64,000 nucleotides of DNA from positions 124,001 to 188,000 of the forward strand of contig VTFK01000408.1 in assembly GCA_009617715.1 (NCBI GenBank), written 5' to 3'. This DNA comes from Plectrocnemia conspersa (taxonomy: Eukaryota; Arthropoda; Insecta; Trichoptera; Polycentropodidae). This document shows, in pieces, positions 49,641 through 59,992 of the stretch (position 1 is the stretch's first letter; every line of letters begins with the position of its first letter). Under the pieces are notes generated by a model. The model was given only the letters and a program-made list of their open reading frames with translations. It searched no databases and was not told the DNA's origin. The translations under genes were made by a program, and so were the position numbers.

Positions 49641-49830
49641 GATTTTCCTAACCTCACGTATGAATAACTTGATAAAAAATATTAATAAAAAATCATGCTA
49701 GCTCATCTTTGTTTATAATTAATAAAATATATGTCACTGCTTGTAAAGTGTTGCTTTTGTTTACGCCGTTGTAACACATCGGCCTTGTATTATGTTATGC
49801 TACAATTAGATTAAAATTAACCTTAGCTCG
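49640..49830 (+). repeat. tRNA-derived SINE, copy 9 (3' half)
   Basis: Begins abruptly at CCTAGATTTTCCTAACCTCA and continues to GTTACGCC-type tail sequence (GTTGTAACACATCGGCC, GTATTATGTTATGCTACAA). It lies directly after copy 8, as if inserted into or recombined with its 3' flank. Confidence 0.65.
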
Positions 49831-51110
49831 TTAACTGGTAGCTTCTTCGTTTATTATGTTTTATTATTTTGTCAATTAAAAAAAAAAAGATCGAGCTGTA
49901 ATTGGTATCTACATTGAAATCGAGTCTTACATCAACTTTAATATTAATTAGCGCAAGTATTGATTTTTTGAAACAACATATAAAAACAAAGTAAAAAACC
50001 CATATTTTCAGTCTAAAAATCTAAAAATGTTCTTATTGAATTTTTCAAGTAATAGCAAATATTATTTATTAATTAATTGATTTTTGAAGTACTATTGTTG
50101 ATTATTATAGCAAAAAATACGTATTACGTAAAATATAAAAAAAATATGGACGTCGCTTTTTCCCACCAAAAAAAAATCGCTTTGTTTTTATATCAAACAT
50201 TTGTAGAAATATTTTTCGAACAAAAACATTTCCACTTCATTTAAGTCGATTTTGTACATATGAACAATATCATGTTTTCCCGGAATTTTCCGTTTTTTAG
50301 TCTATGCACTAACAGCGGGTTTTAAAATATTCCCTACAACAAAATTATAATATTATTAGTGATATCTTATAAATAGCACATATACTACAAAAATAATTAA
50401 TAAAAAAACTACGAATGTCACAGATTTTTAATACACGGATTGGCACACAAAAACGTAACGAAGCCATATTTTCCTGTGTCGTTCTACTCCACAGAGATAC
50501 CCATTTTTAAGAAGTGTCTTTCATTGATGAATTATTAAAAAAACATATTTATGTAATCTTGAAACTTTATTTACATCTACGGATTTTACAGTAAATGGCG
50601 AATAAAATTATTAAAAAATAATTTAGATCCGATGTCAATTGAAGGCGCCAAAAATATTTTAGTTAAATGCTAATATAACATACCATTATTAAAAACAACA
50701 TATTTTATATAAATTAAAAAAAAACATGTCTGATAAACTACAAACCATTTTTAAAAATACTGAAAAAAAATCGCTTCTTAGATTTTGTGCAAAAAGACGT
50801 AGAAGCGATTGAAGGACGATTAACAGAATTTAAATATTTATTTATTATACGCAAAAATATCATAAACTTGATATTTTATTATAACATTTTAAAGATATTA
50901 AACATTTGGGGACTAAATTTCAAGTCATGAATGTTAATAGTTATGTGTACAAAATGTTCCTTCGTGTTTTTCGCACAAGATCCTAGGAACGATATATCAT
51001 ATTGGAAGGGTTATTCATTAAAACGATCAACGACGTTACTTTTGCATCAACCTAATAATTTGCAATACTTGCTGGTCGCATAGTTTCCTTTGCAAGAGCA
51101 GGTGTTTGTT
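49831..51110. other. AT-rich stretch upstream of the P1-type promoter
   Basis: No gene or recognised repeat. The base composition changes sharply to GC-rich at about 51110, where the promoter island begins. Confidence 0.5.
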
Positions 51111-51234
51111 CATTACTGCGAATGTAAGCGTCGGTGGTGGGGGAAGGTATTGTTCATAGTGGGGGTACAACTTCGTGTACGCTCGTGTGCCTTCGTACGT
51201 CTTCGGGCGTGTGGCCAGCGACGCGCGGGATCAT

Positions 51235-51269
51235 TCAGTTGAAATGTCGACGTCGAGCGAAGCGGACGT
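51235..51269 (+). promoter_or_regulatory. Core promoter: initiator plus DPE, P1-type pnt promoter
   Basis: TCAGTT at 51235-51240 is a full match to the arthropod initiator, with the +1 A at 51237. GGACGT lies at 51264-51269, exactly +28 to +33, and is a full match to the downstream promoter element consensus (RGWYVT), which functions only at this spacing. No TATA box is present near -30, as expected for a DPE promoter. It sits in a GC-rich island (51110-51720) just before a coding first exon. Confidence 0.72.
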
Positions 51270-51634
51270 CGCGCACTCGTCAATTTTCCAGCACAAAGCG
51301 AGACGCGATACGCGACTACAATTTAACTAATTTATTAAATAGATCTATATACACCAAAGAACACTATAACATAGTCAAATTTAATTTATTGTGATATTAT
51401 TTGATAAGTGTATTTAACCACGTCGATGGAACGGCAGAGGCGCGGTAAAGAATCGGAAGATTTGTTGATAGTTCTGTGTTGACTTGAGGACGATGGGTCA
51501 TACGCGTTGATCGAGTGTGTGTTTGTGTGTGGTTATCTCGTGGTCGAAACTGTTGTTCGAGGAGTTCCGGTGCCCAGGAGTTCCGGTGGAGGCCGGAAGT
51601 GGTGGCCACGACGACGGCGGAGCAGGCGGCCAAC
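51237..51634 (+). other. 5' untranslated leader with three upstream ORFs
   Basis: Leader inferred from the initiator to the first in-frame ATG of the coding exon, 398 nt if unspliced. It contains uORFs at 51244-51330 (28 codons, starting only 7 nt after +1), 51426-51482 (18 codons) and 51493-51510 (5 codons), all closed before the main start and in varied contexts. Such an arrangement usually lowers or regulates translation. Internal splicing cannot be excluded. Confidence 0.5.
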
Positions 51635-51722
51635 ATGGTGCTGCTGGAGCTGGCGGCCGACGCCTTCTACGGAGACTGTCCCGGATACACAGACCTGGAC
51701 CTCAATCAGCCGTTCCTTCCAG
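51635..51722 (+). CDS. Probable first coding exon of the P1-type pointed isoform
   Basis: The ATG at 51635 has A at -3 and G at +4 and is the first ATG in its frame. It opens 29 codons (MVLLELAADAFYGD, then CPGYTDLDLNQPFLP) and ends CCAG before GTACAAGT, a good donor, in phase 1, matching the other pnt exons. Location 19 kb downstream of the PNT exons and upstream of where the ETS exons should lie mirrors Drosophila pnt, where the P1 promoter lies inside the gene and its product lacks the PNT domain. The N-terminal peptide itself is not one I recognise, so the link to pnt rests on strand, phase, promoter and position. It could belong to another gene on the same strand. Confidence 0.6.
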
Positions 51723-52100
51723 GTACAAGTCCTCTTTTAGAAGGAATGGAAAATCGGCTGAAAACGCCTATAAGAATTATATTGGAAAACAGGGTTGTTA
51801 TAGAAATATACGTACATCGTTCATTAAACAGATTAATTATATTCACAGTAAAGTTAAATAAAAAAATGTTAATAGACTTTTTTCTAATAAGTAAAGAAAA
51901 AATGTACTGGCGAACTTTGCTCGTCGAAAAAGCGACATTGTATTATTAATTAATAATTAAATATTAGTTTTGCAAAAACTACCCCAGATGATTAGTAATA
52001 AAACGGAAAGGAAAATTTTCATTGGTCTACCTCTAATTGCGTTATTTTTTTTTTACTAGTTTTATTATTTATTTAAAACTATATCTGAAATAAAAATACG
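51723..52100. other. Intronic sequence after the P1-type exon
   Basis: The frame of the first exon happens to stay open to 51949 past the donor; this is read-through, not coding evidence. A/T-rich beyond. Confidence 0.5.
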
Positions 52101-53250
52101 CACTTTAATTCTAATAAGGAAAAGTACATAATTAAAAACGATTGTATTTTTCGTTGCTTTAAATATAACTTGTAGGTGTGTAATAAAATTATTTGATAAA
52201 TTAAAAATAATGCATATAATACGTAGAGGTATTGAACTCGTGAATAAAACGACACCATAAAATTAAGGTAAAAAACCGTCAGATAGTGTATTGCATTTAG
52301 TTTTTACGACGATGTCACAAAATTTTGTGACCGCGTTTATATAAAAACTTAATCGAAAGATGTAAAAAAAAAAATAATTGAGAACAAAATAGTGTGTTTT
52401 TTTATTCAATATGTATATTGAAATAATTGACATATTTCTCACTACAATGATTAAATCGCATTTTTATTCTAAATATTGTTTCTTTTTAAAATCTACATAA
52501 TGATTTTTTATGCTAAAGTCACATAATTTTGTGTTTGCGATTCATAAAAACTTTATCGAAAAATAATAAATGGGTTATATAGTTTATATTTAATATTTAA
52601 AAACAAAATCGTGCATTCTCATTAATTTTATAATTAAAAAAATGATATATTCCTCTCTGCATGGATTGAATCGTATTTCTATTTTTTGTGAATTAAATTT
52701 ATTTTTTAATCCACTATTCAATAACGCAAATAATACGTAGTTGTACGTATTAGGTTATTTCACTATTTATTGTAGGTATAAAATCAAGTGTATTAAAAAC
52801 GTCGCAAATTTTTTTAAAAAACACCTCAGTATGTATTATATTATTCTTAGTAAATGTGCAATTTTTTAATTTTTCATAATTTTTTTTAAACATGCTTATA
52901 CGCCCGATTCTCTTTTTGCACGAACCAATTATTTTTTTTCCATTTACATGGTTGCAAAAAAAAAAAAATATATTTAGGGTCGATTTTAAGTAATGAGAAT
53001 TTTATATTTTGAGTTGATTTTAAGTAATGGGATTTATCTCCCATTTTCATATGTGCAGTTTATTTTTTTCTCACGGTATAGCCTCTGGAACGTGATATAA
53101 TAAAATAGTGCATGAATTTTTTTAATTCACTTTAGTTACAAATCTAGTCTTTATGTCACTCTAATGGATTCTTCAAGAAAGTGACATAATACACTTTCGA
53201 TGAAAATCAGTTCAATGTAATATATTAACAAAGTTTCAATTTAGTTTTTA
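52100..53250. repeat. Degenerate tandem repeat, about 205-bp period
   Basis: GTCACAAAATTTTGTG at 52314 and GTCACATAATTTTGTG at 52518 head two parallel stretches, each continuing with TATAAAAACTTAATCGAAA-like sequence, an AACAAAATAGTG/AACAAAATCGTG block, and ATTAAATCGCATTTTTATTC versus ATTGAATCGTATTTCTATTT. A third partial unit may begin near 53230 (TTTAGTTTTTACAATGATGC). Positions 52985-53100 (TTAAGTAATGGGATTTATCT, CATATGTGCAGTTTATTTTT, GCCTCTGGAACGTG) match 59780-59845, a separate dispersed repeat. Confidence 0.5.
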
Positions 53251-53744
53251 CAATGATGCTACTTGGTTTTGTCTGATTTTTTTACATTATTGCTTATTTA
53301 TTGTGAATGAAATTTTTTTCGGACTACTTTTATTTGCGCCATTCTTTAAAAATGTTAAAAATTTACTTAATTTATTGTTATTAAAAAAAACATATAATGT
53401 TAAACGTTATATAGGTCAATTGCGTTTGTTGAAAAACTGCCACCATTCAATTTCGATAGAAATCCACCAGATATCATATATCACAACGTTTTTTATGATG
53501 ATTTTACAAAATGCGATTGTGTAATATTTATTTTCAACGATTTTATGTATATTTATACAAAAATAACATCATATACATGTTTTAAAAAAATAATATAATA
53601 TGTTATATAGAATCGAAATCAGATTTATATTTATAATGAAAATCTATTATAAATATTTTTCACTAAATTTAAAAATATGATATTTTTAAAATAATTTTTG
53701 ATAAAACATTTTAACGCCCTAGCTTGATTTTAACTAATTGTCAC

Positions 53745-53895
53745 GATATTCATCCGTGAGATTAAGAAAATCTAGGAAAACATAAACTATGATGATCGAT
53801 CGGAATTATATTTATATATTAATCAATAACTTCGGTCTCCTAGACACGATAGAAATTGAAAAACAGTAGGTCTTTTAAATAATAATCAACGACTT
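53745..53895 (-). repeat. tRNA-derived SINE, copy 10 (minus strand)
   Basis: Reverse complement shows TTTTCAATTTCTATCGTGTC, CATCATAGTTTATGTTTTCC, TAGATTTTCTTAATCTCACG. The B-box end is eroded (TTAAAAGACCTACTG). One of only two copies in minus orientation. Confidence 0.72.
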
Positions 53896-54920
53896 GTAAT
53901 AATTTTAATAAATATTGAATACGCCAAATTTTGATATCAAATGTTATTTTTTTAAGTGGCAGTTTATAATTTAATTTGTCACCGATGCGGCCCTGTCCAG
54001 GTACACATTGGTCGCCCTGAATACTAAATATCGTTTCGCGTTCAAATCGAGCCTAACAATAGACCTTTTTTAATTAAGTGTTCGTTGACGCGTCTCCGTC
54101 TCGGGCCGGATCATCGATCGCTTTGTTGCTTATATAAGGTGAAAATATTTATACACATCTATATAATTCATGTGATTAACAGAGAGTCGATATAATTTTA
54201 ATAAGCCGCTTTATTGTGCAATAATTGAGAGCCGTAATGGTATCCACGTCGGTCGTTTTGTATTCTCGCAACCACCTGTTGGTCTGCTTTGCTCTGCCGC
54301 TGTTCAAACTACGCTACCAATTATGACTTGATAACGATGACTATGCTCCTGGAATGTCCCTTGAAATAACACAAAAATCACATTGGATAGTACATAAAAA
54401 ATATCGATCAAAACCCATTACTTTCAATACTAAAATTGACAATTATGATTTTTATTTGATAATTTAATTGTCAAATTTAAAGCTGAAAATTTAATAGCAT
54501 ATACTTGTGAAAATGTAAGAGTTTATCTGGCCTCAGTCGCTAGTGAAACTGCGGCTGAAATTCATCTCCTAATTATTGCAATGATGCTGTGAATTTAAAG
54601 CAGTGATAAAGAAAGATATAAAAGGCCATTTGCCACTGAACTCATTCAAAAAATTGCTGTGAAAAATTGGTTTAATATGCGTTTTATGATTCATAAATTA
54701 AAAAGCAGGCGCTAGAGTTCTATTCCGTCATTATTCATAAACAAATCATTGAGGCTCATGGTGACTATATTAAAAAATAAATAAAGGGGTGTTCTAAATA
54801 AATATTAATATTCTCCGTAGTATGAGTCAAAGATTTTTTCTCAATCAAGGTTCATATTTATCTTTTCGTAAAATTGATATATGTATATCACAAAATTGCT
54901 GTTAAATATGTTTCGAGGGT
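53896..54920. other. Intronic stretch with a GC-rich patch at 53985-54360
   Basis: The patch contains CGTCTCCGTCTCGGGCCGG and GGATCATCGATCGCTTTG, then a purine/pyrimidine-balanced non-coding region. No gene recognised. Confidence 0.4.
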
Positions 54921-54989
54921 TTACAATCGTCTTCTTATCAAAAAAATTTTTTTTTTAAATGTCGCTGAAGTATAGGGAAGCATGATTTT

Positions 54990-55210
54990 TGTGCTGGCTG
55001 GTATTGTTATTGTTTTTATATGAATAACGTGTCGGCAGTGCAGTAGTGCGCTCCGCATCGTTGGCAATAATGCATTCCATTCGCGTCCCGGTCGGAATAA
55101 CCGCGCAGTGTCCGCCGGAAGCGATCGCAGCGCCGTTTCCGCCACGCGGCTCAGCTCGTCAAACAACCCCGTAACGGAGCCCTTGAACCTTGGTGATTAA
55201 TCGAAATGCG
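54990..55210. other. GC-rich island open in several frames
   Basis: The minus strand reads about 55 codons of protein-like sequence (VTGLFDELSRVAETALRSLP, then DTARLFRPGREWNALLP), but no ATG precedes it and the only candidate acceptor (ACCAAG) lacks a pyrimidine tract. The + strand is also open in two frames. It may be a captured coding fragment or a conserved element; I cannot decide which. Confidence 0.25.
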
Positions 55211-56055
55211 TCCTCTTGCTCCATCTATTTTTTTTAATCAAAAAGCTTAAAATATATCGATTATATAACTTTATAATTATGACTAATAGGTTGCTCCTCA
55301 AATGGTTTAGGGTTAATATTGAGTTTATATTATCTTATATGTAATAATCAATCCTAATATTTTTTTATTTTTCTAAATACGTCTGAAACGTAAATACGAA
55401 GTTGAGAATATTAAAGGCGAACTAGACAAATGCATGTTTAGATACTTTATACTTATCAAAAACAATAGTTAGTTTGGTTTGAACAGGAAATGGATACTTT
55501 ATAGATATCAAATTGAGTTTTATAGATCAGTTAAATTATATTATCGCTAGTAGAATTATGTGTAACCGGCGAAAGTGTTTTCAGGTATGATTTCGCTGAA
55601 AACGCCATTAAAAATATATCTTTACTGGTGATACATATTCACTGTAACATATAAGATATAAAGTACATAACCTTTATTATTGCCCTAATTTATAATTATG
55701 AAATATATATCGTTTTATTATTTTTATTTATAGAAGAAAAGTTCGTGTTTGTTATTTTTATGATATAATACGGTATATTATCTAATATTCGTAAATATTT
55801 CGAAAACATTGTTGGTAAATTGTTTGTTAAAAAAGAAATTCAGCTGATTAATTCCCACATGAAAGCTTAAAATGGTTTGTGTTTGGGAATATTAATGAAA
55901 ATCGGCTTAGCCTAATATTTTTTTTTTTTTGATAAACTTATTCTAAAATAGCTTTTATAAATATCTCGACTAAGTTCGTCAGTCAACTAGAGTATCGTTG
56001 TTCATCTACGGTGGTCGATCTTTCACTGTTTTGAGGTACCCCTGATAGTTATATA

Positions 56056-56231
56056 CAGTAGACCCCCCCAATAACACGGTTGAGGACGTGCTATTTGTGT
56101 GCGTGTAGTTGGGGGACTAGAAAATACTCATACATTTTTTTGCAATACGTACTTTTGGCTAGCTCACATATAAAGCAACGGGCACCTTAATAGCACGTCC
56201 CCAATTTACCGTGTTATTCGGGGGTCTAATA
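56056..56231. mobile_element. pogo/Tigger-like MITE, copy 1
   Basis: A 176-bp palindromic element starting CAGTAGACCCCCCCAATAAC and ending with the inverted TACCGTGTTATTCGGGGGTC, between TA dinucleotides (56054-56055 and 56232-56233). Inner ends carry GGACGTGCTATTTG versus TAGCACGTCCCC. CAGT-type ends and TA duplication suit pogo/Tigger-related elements by general knowledge; no transposase is present. Confidence 0.85.
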
Positions 56232-56233
56232 TA

Positions 56234-56640
56234 TTTACATTTATAACTGAAGAAATAATAAATAGAAAGTATTTGTAATTATATAATATTTTTTTTTAAT
56301 TTTAATTAACGTAAACGATTTCTATAAAAAATAATACCGATTACGTAATAAATTAACATGACAAATAATATTTTATAAAAAAGATATTGAAAGCCTCTGA
56401 ATTGATAAAAAAAAACACAAAAGCAGAATAATTCATAATAAATAAAAGTAAAATAAATTAGCGAAATTCAATAATACGAAAGTGTTAAATTAAATTTAAA
56501 AAAAATAGTCATACAAAAAAGTAGTAAAATAAATCAAAGCAATATAACTTTACGAATCACTTTTTTCCTATAATTTACTATTATATAAATGCAATATAAA
56601 ATAATAATAGTAAAAAATAACAACAGAAATAATCGTGGAA
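56234..56640. other. Very AT-rich stretch
   Basis: Almost pure A/T with no features seen. Confidence 0.5.
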
Positions 56641-57700
56641 AAATACGTTAAATTAATTCACTCTCATGTGCTATAATTAACTCACTACTCAAAGGGTTAA
56701 TTCGGCAACTTCTCTCAAAATGGCAGTTATTAAAAAAAAAAAAAAAAAAAATCTTTTTTAAGACAAGTTTTATATACCGAAATCTATTTAATTCTTGTGG
56801 CCTTTGCCGAATCAAATTTTTATTAAATTTTATCCCATCACCATCTGTCGGTCTTTCTAAGCTCATTCATCAATCCTTGGCTTATTTTAAAGTTTTGCTG
56901 CTAATATTTGATCTTGAAATGGTCTCAACCGCTTTAATTTTATCAGGGGCTTGCAACCCATATAATAAATATTCAGAGTTCATAATTACCTCATGTATGT
57001 CGTTAATAAAAAGCAAAATAAAAACAAAGGATCCAGATCGGATCCCTGTGGTACTCTAGAATGAGCGAAATACTGTCATAGCTCACATAATAACGGCGGT
57101 TGCTTCGAAGATCATGAAAAACTTTGTCGAATGCTTTTTGAAAGTCGGTATAGACTACATTGATCTGCATTTTAGAATCAAGGGATTTGGCACCGCCCTC
57201 GATTGGCACAAGAGGTTAGTGATCGTAGAATGACACGGACGAAACCCATGTTGACCGTGATTGTGGATATATCTGTAAAGAATTATATCAAACAACCGAA
57301 AAAACGGCGACCAGTCCGAAGTTTTCGTGGATCAGAGTAGCTTTCGTATATTTTTACAAATCAGGTAACGATGAAGTTTTAAAAGCAAGAAGATTAACCT
57401 GACAACATTTCAATGTAAAATCAGGAATGAAGTTAGGTCCTGTGGAACTACGCGATTTGAGCTTCTCAAAAGTACGGTCTTAAATGTGAATTTCGTTTAT
57501 GGCTAAAACCGATGACCAGCTAGATCGTGAGGTCAGATTGTCTCCATTGCGATCGGGAGCTGAATATGATTCGTCATAGACGGAATAAAAATACTCCGCG
57601 ATATCTTTAAAGCCATTGAAAGTTTTTCCATCGCGATGCATCACTGTCAACGCGGATTGTGCGCACCGGAAGGCAAAGGTTAACTACTGCATATTTAAAT
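56640..57700 (-). pseudogene. Non-LTR retrotransposon reverse transcriptase remnant
   Basis: Minus-strand fragments in several frames, in the order expected of an LINE (jockey/I/CR1-type) polymerase. At about 57630-57560: DGKTFNGFKDIAEYFYSVYD. At about 57475-57410: LKSRSSTGPNFIPDFTLKCC. At about 57262-57215: HGQHGFRPCHSTITNLL. At about 57165-57110: VVYTDFQKAFDKV, the motif A region with the first catalytic aspartate. Further down, INDIHEVIMNSEYLLYG stands where the YADD box should follow, and it is broken. The copy has many frameshifts and is dead. Ends were not found; 57735-57800 resembles 2110-2160 and may belong to the same element. Confidence 0.82.
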
Positions 57701-58380
57701 AACTGGCAATTTACATTCGGGCTTAATTTTGCAAAGTTAACATGTACTTAGAATATTGGACAATTTGGTGTAGAGGCGCAAGAAAATAAAATTCGCGATT
57801 CTAGTAGCAGCGTTAAATACAGAATTGCTTTGTGCTAGATAGAATATATCTTACAGAACTAACATTATTTTTAATAACATGCTTTTAAAATAATAACTTA
57901 ATATAAGAGTGTGATAATTATTCATTTGACTAAATTCACCTGTGTCAGGTGTCGAGCTTTGATTAACATTCAACCAACGCACCACCCATACCATGACCAT
58001 TCATGCTCATCGCCAACTTCCTAAATGGCTCCGGATGTCGACGTTCTCGTCCGAGACACCATCTTCTCGCCGCACTTTGACACTCTCTTTTATCATCCTC
58101 ACTTGCCCTTCCTCTTCGTGACACACTTATTCATCCTGTCCTCTTCGCTACTAAGCCTGACTGTGCCTATCTTCTAACTGACACTGGAACATCGAGTCCG
58201 TAGACTATTGAATTTAATGTATAATAATACATCTGTAATTAGCGAGCATAAACATCCCTTCTGCGCTTTAATCGGAGTGGTGAAGAAAAACCGCATGTAC
58301 CTTATTTGTCTTACCTTCTGCCACTTGAGGTTTTAAAGTCTATAAGAATAGCCGCTTCCGAGCTTTAAATGCATAATTTC
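57701..58380. other. Non-coding stretch
   Basis: Moderately GC-rich at 57940-58200, a C/T-rich tract with no open coding frame of note. Nothing recognised. Confidence 0.4.
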
Positions 58381-58700
58381 TTCCTCATAAGACACCTCTC
58401 AGTCTATCCATCTACTGCAACGGTAATCCGGATTGCTCTTCCTCTCCCGGGACTCATTTTCCAACACATTGCGCATGCGCGCGGCATGTGAGGCGGCAGG
58501 TGTCGCGAGCACCTGCCACCTTCCATCGACACAAATTTTAAATTCGCGGCTCGGAAACGTTACGATTCTGAGGTCTGTGTGTGTAGGTTTTTTTGACCCC
58601 GCACCGCAGACGACCCGTATAAATCTTGCTACGGTCAGTGACTGATTTGTCTTCTCATGCACGACACTTATGTGCATGATAATGAGTTCTGTGAGCTTTG
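58380..58700. promoter_or_regulatory. GC-rich island with E-box inverted repeat, possible promoter or enhancer
   Basis: GGCAGGTGTCGCGAGCACCTGCC-type inverted repeat (8-bp arms at 58496-58503 and 58511-58518) presents two CAGGTG/CACCTG E-boxes of the kind bound by Snail-class or bHLH factors. TATAAA at 58618-58623 is followed by TCAGTG at 58635-58640; the 19-bp distance is too short for a normal TATA-initiator pair. Both strands are open (70 codons +, 105 codons -) without recognisable domains. Confidence 0.35.
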
Positions 58701-58764
58701 AAGAGCAAATGCTCAAGGATCATTTTATTTTTATCGAATATTAATTCAAGAGCAGTATGCATAT

Positions 58765-58880
58765 TATTTTTTAGACTTTTATTTCAGTCTTGTTACTCAC
58801 TACTTAGTTGTTGATTGTGTTTACATTGTTGTAACGCATTTTTGTTGTAACAGAAGATTTTCAATACATTTATAAATTAC
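58765..58880 (+). repeat. tRNA-derived SINE, copy 11 (3' end only)
   Basis: Tail block only: AGACTTTTATTTCAGTCTTG, ACTACTTAGTTGTTGATTGT and GTTGTAACGCATTTTTG. Confidence 0.7.
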
Positions 58881-59448
58881 AATTAGCTTTAGTTTTTGAA
58901 CCAACAACATTTTTTTTGTTTACGTTTATCTGTTGTCTTAACCATTCAATCTTAATTCTTATCGTAAAATCATTTTTTATATATGTCAATTAATTTATTC
59001 TTATCTTTAAATCTTGGTCTTCATATATTTTTCTCTTTAAGATGAGCTAAATTGGTGATTGAATATTGTTTATTAACTTTTGATTTAAGATAGATATTAA
59101 AATAACTTGATTAAATGTAACTTTCCGAAAAAATATAAAATATAGTTTAATTACCGAAAATAAAATCATACTGAAAACAGTCAATTAAAGATCTTCACGC
59201 TTGCACCACAAAACAAAAATAATAAATTTCATGAAAAACATAATAAAAATCTATTTATAAATACGCGTTAACCTCTCCTTACAACGCAAAGAAGCCGTGC
59301 ACTACGGTGATGTACACTCAGTACACATGTAAACATGTTTAAAATAACGTTATTTAAAATTAGAAAAACATTACTACGAAAGTTGTAACAATTATTGTAA
59401 TGTATGGTTTGAAAACGCATTTTTTGTTACTTTTGATAATAACTTATG
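58881..59448. other. AT-rich stretch with a small decayed repeat
   Basis: GATGTACACTCAGTACACAT at 59309 resembles the TGTACACTCGGTGTACA palindrome of the 40-kb tandem duplication. Nothing else seen. Confidence 0.4.
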
Positions 59449-59450
59449 TA

Positions 59451-59635
59451 CAGTAGACCCCCCAATGTCACGGTAAATTGGGAACGTGCTATTTGGGTGC
59501 GTGTAGTTGGGGGACTACAAACTACTCATACATTTTTTTGCAATATGTACATATGAATCAGGTGCGTGTGGTGAGATACGTCCAACTAACAAATAGCACG
59601 TCCCCAATTTACCGTGTAATTGGGGGGGTCTGCTG
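59451..59635. mobile_element. pogo/Tigger-like MITE, copy 2
   Basis: A 185-bp palindromic element, CAGTAGACCCCCCAATGTCA to an inverted end GGGGGGGTCTGCTG, flanked by TA on both sides (59449-59450, 59636-59637). Inner arms carry CGGTAAATTGGGAACGTGCT and AGCACGTCCCCAATTTACCG. It is about as diverged from copy 1 in the middle as expected for an old family, while the termini remain close. Confidence 0.88.
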
Positions 59636-59779
59636 TATTGTAATTATCTGATTCATTATGCAAATTTATTGCAACGAAATACATAAAATATAAAAAAATA
59701 CTAGACATATTTATTAAATTGCAAACCATGTTAATTTATTATTTACTTAACTATTTTTAATACATGTATAAAAAATATT

Positions 59780-59992
59780 GATTTTAAGTTTCTTCCATTT
59801 TTATATGTGCACCTTATTTTTTTGCACGGTAGCTTCTGGAACGTATCCACCGTGCAAAAAGAAAATTTTGTGTATTCACATAAGATGGCATCTGCATCCG
59901 GTGTATATTGTACAGCATAGTAAAGGATAGGTTAAGAATAGTAAGACTGGCTGTTTAATTTAAAGAATAGTAAGACTGGCTGTTTAATTTTA
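59780..59992. repeat. Dispersed repeat fragment plus 29-bp tandem duplication
   Basis: 59780-59845 matches 52985-53100 (ATATGTGCACCTTATTTTTT, TAGCTTCTGGAACGT), and TTTTTTGCACGGT at 59818 is mirrored by ACCGTGCAAAAAG at 59849. At 59935-59992 the unit AGAATAGTAAGACTGGCTGT plus TTAATTTA is present twice with a 29-bp period. Confidence 0.6.

Noticed and set aside
51515..51949. A 144-codon protein through the P1-type exon
   Set aside because: It has no ATG before 51635 and continues through a strong GTACAAGT donor into A/T-rich intron.
58618..58640. TATA box plus initiator promoter
   Set aside because: The spacing of 19 bp from TATA to +1 is well short of the usual 30 or so.
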